64,000 nt of DNA, taken from contig NZ_CP126446.1 of assembly GCF_030166655.1 (NCBI RefSeq), positions 3,906,001 through 3,970,000 on the forward strand, given 5' to 3'. A model generated the notes under the pieces. The model searched no databases, was not told the origin of the DNA, and was given only the letters and a program-made list of their open reading frames with translations. Positions 43,069 through 51,707 of the stretch are shown piece by piece. How positions within the stretch are numbered: position 1 is the stretch's first letter; each line of letters opens with the position of its first letter. Source of the DNA: Pontibacillus chungwhensis. Lineage in GTDB: Bacteria > Bacillota > Bacilli > Bacillales > BH030062. The position numbers and the translations under genes were made by a program.

Positions 43069-43851
43069 TTAAGATATAGTGTCATGCTCTGCTTCTTCTT
43101 CAGTGCTCGATAAGAACCAGCCAGCTACTGCAATAAGAACGAGGACACTGTAGAAGATGACCTTCCATAACACAGAATGAGCGAAATCGTGCGGAAGGAT
43201 GTGCAGGGAAGGGTGAGCAAGTACGGTTATAACCAACTTCACACCAACCCATCCTACAATTACGAAGGCCGCTGTCTCTAGACCAGGCTTTCGTTTTAGC
43301 AGATCCACAAATTTATTAGCCGCAAATCGCATGATGATAATACCGATCATCCCACCCGCTAATACAACAAGAAACTTACCACCATCTAGACTTCCAATGA
43401 CAGGAAGCGGGGTTTCCGGTAACGAAACAGCCAAGGCTACCGCCGCCAGAATCGAATCTACCGCGAAAGCCATATCTGCTAGTTCCACTTTGAAAACGGT
43501 CATCCAAAAACCGCTTTTCTTCTCCTCTTTCTTCTCCCCGTCCTCGTCATCGTCTTCTTTTCCTTTTACCCTTTGCTTCCAAAGATGATTAATCGAAATA
43601 AAGATTAAGTAAGCCGCTCCGAGCGCTTGAACTTGCCATACATCAATTAGGAACGAAATAATGAATAACGACCCTGTTCGTAATACAAACGCTCCTGCCA
43701 ATCCGTAAAATAGTGCTTTTTTACGTTGTTCTTCAGGTAAATGTTTAACCATTACAGCTAAGACAAGCGCATTGTCTGCTGCTAAAACACCTTCTAACAG
43801 GACTAGAACAATTAATACCCAACCATATTCAAATAACAACTGAAATTCCAT
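43069..43851 (-). CDS. TerC family membrane protein, probable Mn(II) exporter (YkoY-like)
   Basis: The 260-residue protein shows the TerC features: LVLLEGVLAADNALVLAVMV near the start and KVELADMAFAVDSILAAVAL in the middle, with conserved Glu, Asp and Asn in the membrane that probably bind metal. A charged cytoplasmic loop KGKEDDDEDGEKKEEKK separates the two halves. The yybP-ykoY riboswitch upstream supports a role in Mn(II) export or metalation of secreted proteins, as known for YkoY/YceF. The frame opens at 43899, but GGAGAGAGG fixes ATG 43851. Confidence 0.93.
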   Translation of the reverse strand: MEFQLLFEYGWVLIVLVLLEGVLAADNALVLAVMVKHLPEEQRKKALFYGLAGAFVLRTGSLFIISFLIDVWQVQALGAAYLIFISINHLWKQRVKGKEDDDEDGEKKEEKKSGFWMTVFKVELADMAFAVDSILAAVALAVSLPETPLPVIGSLDGGKFLVVLAGGMIGIIIMRFAANKFVDLLKRKPGLETAAFVIVGWVGVKLVITVLAHPSLHILPHDFAHSVLWKVIFYSVLVLIAVAGWFLSSTEEEAEHDTIS

Positions 43852-43879
43852 GACCTCTCTCCTTTTTTCCATTACTAAA

Positions 43880-43911
43880 AAAAATAGCCTTACCAACATG
43901 TGGTAAAGGCC
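43880..43911 (-). terminator. Second terminator in the terC leader
   Basis: On the minus strand GCCTTTACCA and TGGTAAGGC pair with a single-base bulge, followed by TATTTTTTTT, 30 bases before the terC start. It comes after the riboswitch terminator. Confidence 0.65.
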
Positions 43912-43912
43912 A

Positions 43913-43950
43913 TTAAAAAAGACCTTTACACATGCATGTGTAAAGGTCTT
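43913..43950 (-). terminator. Riboswitch terminator in the terC leader
   Basis: AAGACCTTTACACATG and CATGTGTAAAGGTCTT make a 16-bp perfect stem, followed on the minus strand by TTTTTTA. The 5' half overlaps the last conserved bases of the aptamer (AGCAAGACC), as expected for an ON switch that melts this hairpin when Mn is bound. Confidence 0.9.
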
Positions 43951-44036
43951 GCTAACAACGTGAACGTTGCCAATAAAGCCGGAGATTTCTCTCGCAATGA
44001 CGACTTTATTGTGCAGCTACTCCCCTTTAGGAACCG
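43943..44036 (-). ncRNA. yybP-ykoY manganese riboswitch
   Basis: The minus strand reads AAAGGGGAGTAGC, then a GTCGTCA stretch, CCGGCTTTATTGGCAACGT and TTGTTAGCAAGACC. These are the conserved blocks of the yybP-ykoY (Mn2+-sensing) motif. It lies 100 bases upstream of a TerC gene, its usual partner. Confidence 0.92.
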
Positions 44037-44053
44037 ACTATTTAATTATCTTA

Positions 44054-44082
44054 ATCATATTCATTTCTCACGTATTTGTCAA
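44054..44082 (-). promoter_or_regulatory. Sigma-A-type promoter of the riboswitch-terC transcript
   Basis: On the minus strand TTGACA (44077-44082) and TATGAT (44054-44059) are separated by exactly 17 bases, and the riboswitch begins about 20 bases downstream. Confidence 0.75.
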
Positions 44083-44264
44083 TAATAAAATAGTCTTCTC
44101 GTATTGTTAGCTATAACCTTTACGCTCCGCCGTCTTCCAGCGCCATCACCTGATTGCTTTTGCCTGCCGTGCAGATCAAGCTGTCCGACTTTTTCTTGAT
44201 TCTCGTTATAGATATCAGTTTTCCCCGCTGAGAAGAACGTATCCTCAAAATATCGAATTGACAT
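44079..44264 (-). pseudogene. Truncated/frameshifted remnant, N-terminal part of a LURP-one (tubby)-like protein
   Basis: GGTAGGAGG lies 7 bases before ATG 44264, and the first ~32 residues (SIRYFEDTFFSAGKTDIYN, then EKVGQLDL) look like the start of the ~170-residue LURP-one-related proteins of Bacillaceae. The current frame then gives an Arg/Gln-rich stretch and stops after 61 codons. Shifting by +1 after QLDL reads TAGKSNQVMALEDG, more protein-like, before a stop. So the gene seems frameshifted and has lost its 3' part. Its end overlaps the -35 box of the terC promoter. It may instead be a real 61-residue protein. Confidence 0.45.
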
Positions 44265-44346
44265 CCCTTTTCCTCCTACCAGACGTTTCACCTTTATACA
44301 AGGCTCTGTTAAAGTTGGTTGTTGATTTTTACACGTCACATAGTCC

Positions 44347-44563
44347 CTAATATGGGGCGCCGGAAAGTGGAATAGTTCCGTTAGCGTTAGTTAGAGCGTA
44401 AGGTGGTTCGGGAAATCACTCGCTTTCCGCGGCGAGCTGGGAAGCCTCCTCGTTCGCTTGCGCTCTCTGTGGGGTCTCCCCTAGGCTCCTTCTGCCGCAG
44501 GAGTCTCGCAATTTCCCGAACCACCTTTTCCGTATTTAGAATAACGGATACATGCCATATTAG
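44347..44563. repeat. Long-hairpin repeat, copy R3 (complete, inverted relative to R1)
   Basis: CTAATATGG (44347-44355) and CCATATTAG (44555-44563) bound the element, and AAGGTGGTTCGGGAAAT (44400-44416) pairs with 44511-44527. It is the reverse-complement orientation of R1 at 7090 and shares its stems and outer ends, but with a few base changes inside. Confidence 0.85.
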
Positions 44564-44580
44564 AAAATAGAGTTGAACCT

Positions 44581-44745
44581 ACGCGACCACCCACAGCCGT
44601 AGGGCCGCCTCGTGTGGGGCCGCGGAAAGCGAGTCGTTCCCCAGACACCCCAAGCACGAGTCAATAAAGACGGTCCTATCTACACTTAAATGTCTCAGCT
44701 TTGGGTATTGAACAAGACTATAAAATAACAACACTAAACGATAAC
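44581..44745. repeat. Long-hairpin repeat, half copy R4 with flank segment
   Basis: GGCCGCGGAAAGCGAGTCG and about 110 bases beyond (44624-44745) are an inverted near-identical match to 60523-60641. The other half of the hairpin is missing. The whole gap between R3 and the pgcA terminator holds no gene. Confidence 0.75.
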
Positions 44746-44762
44746 AGATCCTTATATTAAGA

Positions 44763-44797
44763 AAACACCTATCTTCCATGAAGGAAAACAGGTGTCC
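44763..44797 (-). terminator. Terminator of the pgcA operon
   Basis: On the minus strand ACACCTGTTTTCC and GGAAGATAGGTGT pair with mismatches in the centre and are followed by TTTTCTT. Confidence 0.65.
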
Positions 44798-44803
44798 TAA
44801 GTT

Positions 44804-46543
44804 TTACTTAACCGATTCTTGAATAACACTTTCCATTTTCGAAACCATTGCTTCTTTCAGCTCTTCCAAACGCTCTGCACTTGTTTCCGGAGCGTCTGTT
44901 TTCACTCCGAAGTAGCATTTGATTTTAGGTTCTGTACCGGATGGGCGGAGACAGCACCATGCGTCTTCTTCCAAAATGTACTTCACTACATTTTCTTTCG
45001 GAAGATCGATGGTTTCAGATTTGCGTCCATCTAAGAACGTACGAGTTTGATCGGAATAGTCCTCTACAGCTATGACTTTATAGGAACCAATCTGACTCGG
45101 CTGCTCTTCGCGGAAATGATCCATAATTTGTTGGATCTTCTCCGTTCCTTCTTTTCCTTTTAACGTAAGGGAGTGTAACCCTTCGAGATAATACCCATGG
45201 CGCTCATACAGACTTCTAAGAGCTTGGTAGAGGGTCTTCCCTTCTTGACGCCAGTAGGCAGCTAATTCACTTGCTGTGATGGCTGCTTGAACGGCATCCT
45301 TATCACGAACATATTCATCCACTAAGTAGCCATAGCTCTCTTCAAAACCATACAAGAATGTGCCATCGCCCGTTTCGTTAAAGGCTTCAATTTGTTCAGC
45401 TATAAATTTGAAGCCTGTCAGCGTTTCGATCATGCGGGCTCCGTAATGTTCGGCTACTTTTCGTCCCATTTCAGTGGTTACAATGGTCTTAATGACAGTA
45501 GCATCTTCAGGAAGTGGAGTCGTTTGAGAAAGGAGATAGTCAATCGTTAACGTTCCTAGCTGATTTCCCGTTAACACTTCATATTCCCCTTCTTCATTCT
45601 GAACAGCAACACCTAACCGATCCGCATCAGGGTCTGTTGCAATTAAGAGGTCTGCACCTTTTTCTTTTCCTAATTCAATGGCTTTTGCAAAGGCTTGATG
45701 CTCCTCAGGATTTGGAGAAGAAACTGTTGAGAATTCAGGGTCCGGCTTCGCCTGTTCCTCAACAACATGTACATTTGTAAATCCGGCCTGTTCTAAACCA
45801 TTTAAAACGGGTTGATAAGCTGTGCCGTGAAGAGGCGTAAACACGATCGAAATATCCGATTGTTCACGAATCATTTCTGGGTTGCGAATAATCCCCATTA
45901 ACCGTTCCATATAGGCCTTGTCCACATCTTCTCCAATCCAGTTCAACAAACCGTCTCTCTCGATTTCTTCCTGATCAAGGACAGGGACAGTTAATTCACT
46001 TTCAACACTGTTTACATAGGAAATTAACTCATTTGCCTCAGCAGGAGGCATTTGAGCCCCTTGGTCGTTATACACTTTAAACCCATTGTACTCTGGAGGG
46101 TTGTGACTAGCTGTAATCATAATCCCAGCTGCCGTTTGAAGGTGGCGTACTGCGAAAGAGAGGTATGGAGTTGGGCGAAGAGATTCATACACATATGCTT
46201 TAATACCATGTGCTCCTAACACACGCGCTGCCTCAACACTAAATTCTTGAGACATGTAGCGAGAGTCATAAGCAATCGCGACGCCTTTATCACGTGCACC
46301 CTCAATGTGTTCAAGCATGTAAAGTGCTAGCCCTTCAACTGCTTTTCGGATCGTATACGTATTCATTCGATTGGTGCCTGGCCCTAATATGCCACGCATT
46401 CCACCTGTTCCGAATGTCAGGGTTTTATAAAAAGCGTCTTCTAGTTCAGCAGGATTTTCTTCCAATTCCTTGAGCTTTACTCCAAGATCCGTTTCTAATT
46501 CATCGTATTGCTTCCATTTTTCGAAAGTTGCTTTCCAAGTCAT
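44804..46543 (-). CDS. pgcA: Phospho-sugar mutase (alpha-phosphoglucomutase type)
   Basis: The 579-residue enzyme interconverts glucose 1- and 6-phosphate, feeding UDP-glucose for envelope polymers and glycolipids. FGTGGMRG occurs near residue 45, the phosphoserine loop is GIMITASHNPPEYNGFKVY (Ser146), the metal loop is ATDPDADRLG, and sugar binding is at GFEESYGYL. CLRPSGTEPKIKCY is the C-terminal phosphate-binding loop. Length and motifs match B. subtilis PgcA. AAGGGGGA lies before ATG 46543. It follows an RpiR-type regulator gene after 12 bases, so the two form an operon. Confidence 0.94.
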   Translation of the reverse strand: MTWKATFEKWKQYDELETDLGVKLKELEENPAELEDAFYKTLTFGTGGMRGILGPGTNRMNTYTIRKAVEGLALYMLEHIEGARDKGVAIAYDSRYMSQEFSVEAARVLGAHGIKAYVYESLRPTPYLSFAVRHLQTAAGIMITASHNPPEYNGFKVYNDQGAQMPPAEANELISYVNSVESELTVPVLDQEEIERDGLLNWIGEDVDKAYMERLMGIIRNPEMIREQSDISIVFTPLHGTAYQPVLNGLEQAGFTNVHVVEEQAKPDPEFSTVSSPNPEEHQAFAKAIELGKEKGADLLIATDPDADRLGVAVQNEEGEYEVLTGNQLGTLTIDYLLSQTTPLPEDATVIKTIVTTEMGRKVAEHYGARMIETLTGFKFIAEQIEAFNETGDGTFLYGFEESYGYLVDEYVRDKDAVQAAITASELAAYWRQEGKTLYQALRSLYERHGYYLEGLHSLTLKGKEGTEKIQQIMDHFREEQPSQIGSYKVIAVEDYSDQTRTFLDGRKSETIDLPKENVVKYILEEDAWCCLRPSGTEPKIKCYFGVKTDAPETSAERLEELKEAMVSKMESVIQESVK

Positions 46544-46555
46544 TTGGTATCCCCC

Positions 46556-47305
46556 TTATGGTTTTCGTGTCTTACGTATATACGATTCAAACAGCATATC
46601 TAAAAGAAGTGTTAATGTGGCTCGTACTGTAATATCAAAACCTGCATAGGAGGCTTTAGGCACGCGAGCATTGATCGATAACGAGGTTAACTGCGCCAAT
46701 GAACTTGAAGTGGTATTCGTTATGGCGACAGAGCGAATGCGACGTCCGTTCAACTGTTCAATCAAATCGAGCAAGAGTTCCACTTCTCCACTCGAAGAGA
46801 TGCATAGAACCAAATCCTCTTCTTCAATCCAACTCGGTAAAAGATGGATCATATGAAGCTCGTACACATAAGTGGACGTCTGATTCATTTGCATAAGCTT
46901 CTTGCTTAAATACTCTCCTAGAGGCTTCGTGAGCCCTATAGCGACAACAACAATTCTCACCGCATCTTTCATGGCATCGGTAATTTCTTCAATTACACGC
47001 CCGTCTATGGAATTTAACGCATGTTCCATAATGTATTTATATTGATCTACTATGTTATCTGCTTTGGCTACAGATGTGGAGTGGTGGTCCCTTAGAACAT
47101 ACTTTAGTTCAGCGAATCCATTCAATCCTAAATGGTGGCACATCCGTACAACGGTTGTCGTTGAGACATTGTTTACTTCTGCCATCTCAGTAAGCGACAT
47201 TCGTTTCGCTTCCCCTATATGGGCTTCTATATAAGCTAGAACATGACGCTCAGCATGTGTAAGTAGATGTACTTTGTCTGTAAATAAATCAACTGGTGTC
47301 TTCAT
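46556..47305 (-). CDS. MurR/RpiR family transcriptional regulator
   Basis: The 249-residue protein has an N-terminal RpiR helix-turn-helix (MSLTEMAEVNNVSTTTVVRMC, about 36-56) and a C-terminal SIS phosphosugar-binding domain (LCISSSGEVELLLDLIEQL, about 160-180). Such regulators sense phosphosugars. Its position as the first gene of a unit with pgcA suggests regulation by a sugar phosphate related to glucose phosphates, which is inference. GAGGAGCC precedes ATG 47305, and a TATAAT box lies near 47337-47342 on the minus strand. Confidence 0.9.
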   Translation of the reverse strand: MKTPVDLFTDKVHLLTHAERHVLAYIEAHIGEAKRMSLTEMAEVNNVSTTTVVRMCHHLGLNGFAELKYVLRDHHSTSVAKADNIVDQYKYIMEHALNSIDGRVIEEITDAMKDAVRIVVVAIGLTKPLGEYLSKKLMQMNQTSTYVYELHMIHLLPSWIEEEDLVLCISSSGEVELLLDLIEQLNGRRIRSVAITNTTSSSLAQLTSLSINARVPKASYAGFDITVRATLTLLLDMLFESYIRKTRKP

Positions 47306-47413
47306 ATTCCGGCTCCTCTGTGGTCATTCGCCCTAAATTATAACATAATTCAGACAAGTAAATGAGGTCATCTTCATGACAGATGACGACAAAAAGCGCA
47401 AATTTCAATTAAC

Positions 47414-48673
47414 CTACGCGTTTGTGCGACTATAATTGTCGAAAAGCCTCAACAAGTCTTGTGCCCATTCAATAGCGTAACGGTATTCACCAAATAGCGC
47501 ACCTTGTGGCATATCGAACGTAAGACATCGATCACGTATCTCCCCCCACTCAGCTTTCTCGATGGAAGTACATAAATCCAATGCTTCCTTATACTCATTC
47601 GAGAACCCCATTAACGCTTCCTTGATGTCTCGATGAAGAGGAAGTTCCACAACGCACTCTTCCATTGGTCTTTGTAGAAAGACAGGGATACACGATAACA
47701 TCCCCGTTAAGAAAAAGCTGGATGCTTCCTTCTCCTTGCCGATCAAATAGGAGATTCGTTCACATAATTTGGCTCGTATGTAACAAACCTTCATGACTTC
47801 ATAAGGAATCGAATCGGTCTTAGCACCCATTTCCTTCAACATTAATACATAGGCCCACTTCTTCACCTCATCAAATCCTAGCAACATTATAGCTTGAGCG
47901 ATTGATTTAATAGGTTCGATGCGACGGTAGGCTAAAGAATTAATAAGCTTTAATAATTTATAAGATAGCGATACATCTTTTTCAATCTTCTCTGCCACCG
48001 CTGAGACGACCGGTTCAGGTTGAGACAATTCTTTAATTAACTCGATATGTTGGAAAGCAGGAAGAGATGTATCGTAGGAGGTCATGATGACAGGCTTACT
48101 GAAAAAGAAGCCCTGGTAATAGGCAAAACCTAATGTTTTCAACTCCAGATACTCTTCGTAGGTTTCTACTTTTTCAGCTAATAGTTCTAATCTGTAGGTA
48201 CTGATTTGGTCTTTTAAAGCTTTGATTTCTTGAATGGAATACTGACGAATATCTACTTTCACAATATCCGCTAGATTGAGTAATTCATTTATGTATGGTT
48301 GATTCTGGTGGTAAACAAAATCATATAAGGCAATCTGGTATCCTTTAGCCTTCAAGATGCTACATCTGTCTACAACCTCCGCTGTTAAAGGAATGTTCTC
48401 CAACACTTCAATAACAAGCTGATTATGAGGGAAACAAAATGGGAGTTCGCTTTTGAGCAAATTCTCTGTGAAGTTTACAAAACATTTCTTTTGGTCTGCT
48501 ATTTTACTAAATCCCATATGGTAAAAACTATTCAACATCACTTCTGCTGTCGCCTGATCCCCATCAATCCCTGTGAAGCCTTGATCCAACTTTGAACCCC
48601 TATACAACAGCTCGTAAGCCATGACTTCACATTGATTATTAAATATGGGCTGCCGCGCTACATATACCTCCAT
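47414..48673 (-). CDS. yuxH: EAL-HDOD domain protein (YuxH-like)
   Basis: The 419-residue protein starts VYVARQPIFNNQCEVMAYELLYRG, the YuxH signature, with an N-terminal EAL-like domain (about 1-200) and a C-terminal HDOD domain (about 200-400; LSYKLLKLINSLAYRRIEPIKSI). The EAL domain lacks the catalytic residues: the EAL motif reads ELL, and the DDFGTG loop reads YDFVYH. So it probably does not cleave c-di-GMP and may act as a binding or scaffold protein. AAGGGTG precedes ATG 48673. It is monocistronic. With the MHYT-GGDEF-EAL protein it shows that cyclic-di-GMP signalling operates here. Confidence 0.87.
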   Translation of the reverse strand: MEVYVARQPIFNNQCEVMAYELLYRGSKLDQGFTGIDGDQATAEVMLNSFYHMGFSKIADQKKCFVNFTENLLKSELPFCFPHNQLVIEVLENIPLTAEVVDRCSILKAKGYQIALYDFVYHQNQPYINELLNLADIVKVDIRQYSIQEIKALKDQISTYRLELLAEKVETYEEYLELKTLGFAYYQGFFFSKPVIMTSYDTSLPAFQHIELIKELSQPEPVVSAVAEKIEKDVSLSYKLLKLINSLAYRRIEPIKSIAQAIMLLGFDEVKKWAYVLMLKEMGAKTDSIPYEVMKVCYIRAKLCERISYLIGKEKEASSFFLTGMLSCIPVFLQRPMEECVVELPLHRDIKEALMGFSNEYKEALDLCTSIEKAEWGEIRDRCLTFDMPQGALFGEYRYAIEWAQDLLRLFDNYSRTNA

Positions 48674-48881
48674 AGAAGCACACCCTTCTTCCGTACTATA
48701 TACTCAAATATATCCCATATTTTACAATTTAGGAACTCCTTTTTGTAAAGATTGATTATGATGCCCCTGCATAGATTCCATTTTTATAAGAGTACACCAA
48801 TGAGAAAAAGGGAATTTCCATTTTGTATAGAACCAACTATAATTAAGAAAAAGACTCAAAATAAGAAAGTAGTGGTCATGA

Positions 48882-49958
48882 ATGTACCATAAGAAATGGT
48901 TCCAAACCTTAGTGGGTATCATTTTGGTTTGTTTGCTATTTTGGCTATTGAAACATATTGAATATGTATACGAGCCGATCTTTACATACATAGGGGCTAT
49001 CGCCTTTCCTGTTATTGCGGCAGGCGTCCTCTATTATATTTCCAGGCCGGTTGTCCATCTATTAGAGAGGTACCGTGTACATAGAATTCTAGCGATCTTC
49101 TTCGTGTTTATCTTATTCGTCCTGATTGTATATTTGATCGTGACGTTTATTGCTCCGATTGCACAAGAACAATTTACACGATTTGTAGATAATCTACCTG
49201 CGATGATTCGCGAAGTGGAAGGCATTATCGACTACTGGCAGAGTAATCAAGTCATCATTCCTGATCAGTTCTCATCTGCCATCACCGACGCTCAAAATGA
49301 ACTGTTTTCGAGAGCCCAAGAGATTACAGGAGCTCTTACAACATTCGTGATCGGGATGGTTACTTCCCTTGTCCAGTTCTTATTCTTGCTGATCCTCGTT
49401 CCGTTTTTCCTTTTCTATATGTTAAAGGACGGAGAGAAACTGCAACCATTTCTGGCCAAGTTCTTTAAAGATAAACGTGCTGCAAGCTTAACACGTTTGT
49501 TTAAGCGAATTGATCACACATTGTCCTCCTTTATTCAAGGACAGTTGACTGTTAGTTTCTGTGTAGGAGTCCTATTGTTTATCGGATATACCATCATTGG
49601 ATTACAATACTCCTTATCACTGGCCCTCTTCGGTATGGCCACAAACGTCATTCCATTTGCCGGCCCTTATCTGGCGGTCATCCCGGCCATATTGGCTGCT
49701 TTCTTCCAGGATCCGTTTATGATTTGGTATGTCATTATCATCATGATCGTAGCTCAACAGATTGAAGGGAACTTAATATCTCCTAATGTAATGGGGAAAG
49801 CACTAAGCATTCATCCCCTCACAATCATTACGCTGATCTTAGCCGCAGGAAGCATTGCAGGGTTTATTGGCCTGCTCTTTGTCATTCCGTTTTATGCGGT
49901 AGTGAAAACGATTATTGGTCACTTTTATGAAGAAACATTTGATGCGAGAGAGCTTTAA
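48882..49958 (+). CDS. AI-2E family transporter
   Basis: The 358-residue membrane protein has the PerM/AI-2E fold: an N-terminal pair of helices, a soluble loop (about 110-150), and GQLTVSFCVGVLLFIGYTIIG, then ATNVIPFAGPYLAVIPAILA and ISPNVMGKALSIHPLTIITL near the C-terminus. Family members export autoinducer-2 or act as Na+/H+ antiporters; the role here is not shown. The start ATG at 48882 has a weak ribosome signal (AGTGGT), unusual for this window. A terminator follows. Confidence 0.88.
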   Translation: MYHKKWFQTLVGIILVCLLFWLLKHIEYVYEPIFTYIGAIAFPVIAAGVLYYISRPVVHLLERYRVHRILAIFFVFILFVLIVYLIVTFIAPIAQEQFTRFVDNLPAMIREVEGIIDYWQSNQVIIPDQFSSAITDAQNELFSRAQEITGALTTFVIGMVTSLVQFLFLLILVPFFLFYMLKDGEKLQPFLAKFFKDKRAASLTRLFKRIDHTLSSFIQGQLTVSFCVGVLLFIGYTIIGLQYSLSLALFGMATNVIPFAGPYLAVIPAILAAFFQDPFMIWYVIIIMIVAQQIEGNLISPNVMGKALSIHPLTIITLILAAGSIAGFIGLLFVIPFYAVVKTIIGHFYEETFDAREL

Positions 49959-49960
49959 AC

Positions 49961-50001
49961 AGGAACCGAGTGTGGTAAGGAACCACACTCGGTTTCTTTG
50001 T
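49961..50001 (+). terminator. Terminator of the AI-2E transporter gene
   Basis: AACCGAGTGTGGT and ACCACACTCGGTT pair perfectly, followed by TCTTTGTTT. Confidence 0.88.
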
Positions 50002-50156
50002 TTAATCGAGCAAGAATTGGAGGCATGAAGGTTCGCCCCTTCGGTAATAGAAAAGCTTGGCAGATTGCTCAGGGTCCTTTAGGAGCCCTTTTCGATTCCC
50101 TTTGTTAAAATGGACTTATTCAACACATACTACAACTCGAGGAAAGAAGGGGTAAC

Positions 50157-51353
50157 GTGACGAATCAACCAGAGAAATTATGGAACTCATCCTTTATCTT
50201 TTTAATTCTAGCCAATTGGTTTACTTTCATGAGCTTTCAAATGCTCATCCCGACTTTACCTCCATACATGGAAGAGCTGGGCGGTTCGAAGTTTCAAGTT
50301 GGACTCGTGACCACACTATTTTCGATTGGGGCTATCCTGAGCAGACCATTTATTGGACACCTCTTGCAAACGCAAACGAGAAAGCGGCTTGTAGTCTTAG
50401 GTTCTATCTCTTTATTAACCATCACCTTACTCTACTCATTCACAACAGCCGTACTGGTCTTTTTAGCTTTCCGCTTTATTCATGGATTAGCTTGGGGTTG
50501 GTCTTCTACGACAAACGGAACCGCTGCGGTGGATTTGGTTCCTAAGAAACGAATAGGGGAAGGAATGGGGTACTTCGGACTGAGTGTCACGATTGGCATG
50601 ATTATCGCGCCAAGTCTTGGCATTTACCTCTATCAGAACTTCTCTTTTCCAGTCCTTATTTATACTTCTGTAAGTTTAGGGACCATTTCTTTAATCCTGT
50701 TTACACTCACCCGGTTCAGAACTCCTGAAAATATTAAGAATAAGAGTTTGAAGGATGAACCATTCACATTTTGGGGATCAATGATCGAAAAGCGGAGCTG
50801 GTTTCCTGCTATGATCTCTTTCTTTAACACGTTCGGGTACGGGTCTATTGTAACGTTTATCGTTATTTTTGGTCAGGAACAAGGCATCGATCAAATTTAT
50901 TTATTCTACCTTTTTAATGCCGTGTTAGCCACGATTATGAGACCTATTACAGGAAAATGGTTTGATCGTAAAGGTCCATGGCTCTTGATTATGGTCTGTT
51001 CTGTCCTCGCATTTGCTGGTATGTGGACGATCGCCCTTGCCGACAACTTCTACTACATCATTGCAGCCGGAATTCTTTTTGGGGCCGGATTCGGTTCTAT
51101 GATGCCCGCCTTTCAAGCCTGGGTCATTTCAAAGACCACACAGGAACGAAGCGGAATTGCAAACGGGATGTATTATTCGACCATTGATCTTGGGATTGGA
51201 CTAAGTGCCCTTCTTCTTGGATTCATCTCGAATTACGTAGAAACGGCAACCCTTTTTAAAATTTCAAGCGCCTCTTTCATTATCGTTTTATTCTTAACTT
51301 TCTTTGACTATCAGAAGAATAAAGATGTAGAGTGGGAGAGCGAACAGAGCTAG
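50157..51353 (+). CDS. MFS transporter (YfmI/YwoG-like)
   Basis: The 398-residue protein has about 12 helices and starts SSFIFLILANWFTFMSFQML, then IPTLPPYMEELGGSKFQVGL. The first MFS loop is FIGHLLQTQTRKRL and helix 5 reads FIHGLAWGWSSTTNGTAAVD. This is the Bacillus branch of drug/metabolite exporters related to YfmI and YwoG. GTG 50157 is preceded by GAAAGAAGGGG. It is monocistronic; the substrate is unknown. Confidence 0.86.
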   Translation: MTNQPEKLWNSSFIFLILANWFTFMSFQMLIPTLPPYMEELGGSKFQVGLVTTLFSIGAILSRPFIGHLLQTQTRKRLVVLGSISLLTITLLYSFTTAVLVFLAFRFIHGLAWGWSSTTNGTAAVDLVPKKRIGEGMGYFGLSVTIGMIIAPSLGIYLYQNFSFPVLIYTSVSLGTISLILFTLTRFRTPENIKNKSLKDEPFTFWGSMIEKRSWFPAMISFFNTFGYGSIVTFIVIFGQEQGIDQIYLFYLFNAVLATIMRPITGKWFDRKGPWLLIMVCSVLAFAGMWTIALADNFYYIIAAGILFGAGFGSMMPAFQAWVISKTTQERSGIANGMYYSTIDLGIGLSALLLGFISNYVETATLFKISSASFIIVLFLTFFDYQKNKDVEWESEQS

Positions 51354-51489
51354 TTCCTCTTCCACTTTTACCGCTTCTGTCTAAAATTGTTTATAATTTC
51401 TAAATTTTTTAATAATTAAAATTGACAGCCTATACGGGATGTTGTTACGATTACATCAGATTTTGGAGACAGTTTTGACGATTCATAAA

Positions 51490-51618
51490 AATTTGTCGAA
51501 ACTTTCGATTCAACTGTTGCATCAATCAACATTTATGTAGTAAACTATTTTATGTTTTTGCCGTTACCATTAAGCATTTTGCTTATTTCTACACTTTGGT
51601 CTGAATTTTCGAAAAATT
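51490..51618 (+). promoter_or_regulatory. brnQ control region with two CodY-like boxes and a candidate promoter
   Basis: AATTTTCGAAAAATT (51604-51618) matches the CodY consensus AATTTTCWGAAAATT at 13 of 15 positions, and AATTTGTCGAAACTT (51490-51504) at 11 of 15. Between them TTGCAT (51517-51522) and TAAACT (51541-51546), 18 bases apart, could be a sigma-A promoter. CodY repression of branched-chain amino-acid uptake is known in Bacillus. The remaining leader 51619-51707 shows nothing further. Confidence 0.6.
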
Positions 51619-51707
51619 TTGTCATATGGAAACTGTAACGGTTTTCTGACTCGTTGGAAGCAATCAGCGAGATCCCAATCTACACCTATATGAGAGGAGA
51701 ACCATAT

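Noticed and set aside
44579-44779. 66-codon frame over repeat R4
   Set aside because: It lies entirely in non-coding repeat flank and a terminator, without a start signal.
48722-48991. 89-codon minus-strand frame near the AI-2E gene
   Set aside because: It overlaps the start of a clear membrane protein gene; composition is that of the reverse strand of a hydrophobic coding region.
51422-51450. TTGACA at 51422 as the brnQ promoter
   Set aside because: At 17 bases the expected -10 position reads TTACGA, a poor match; the 51517/51541 pair is better placed.
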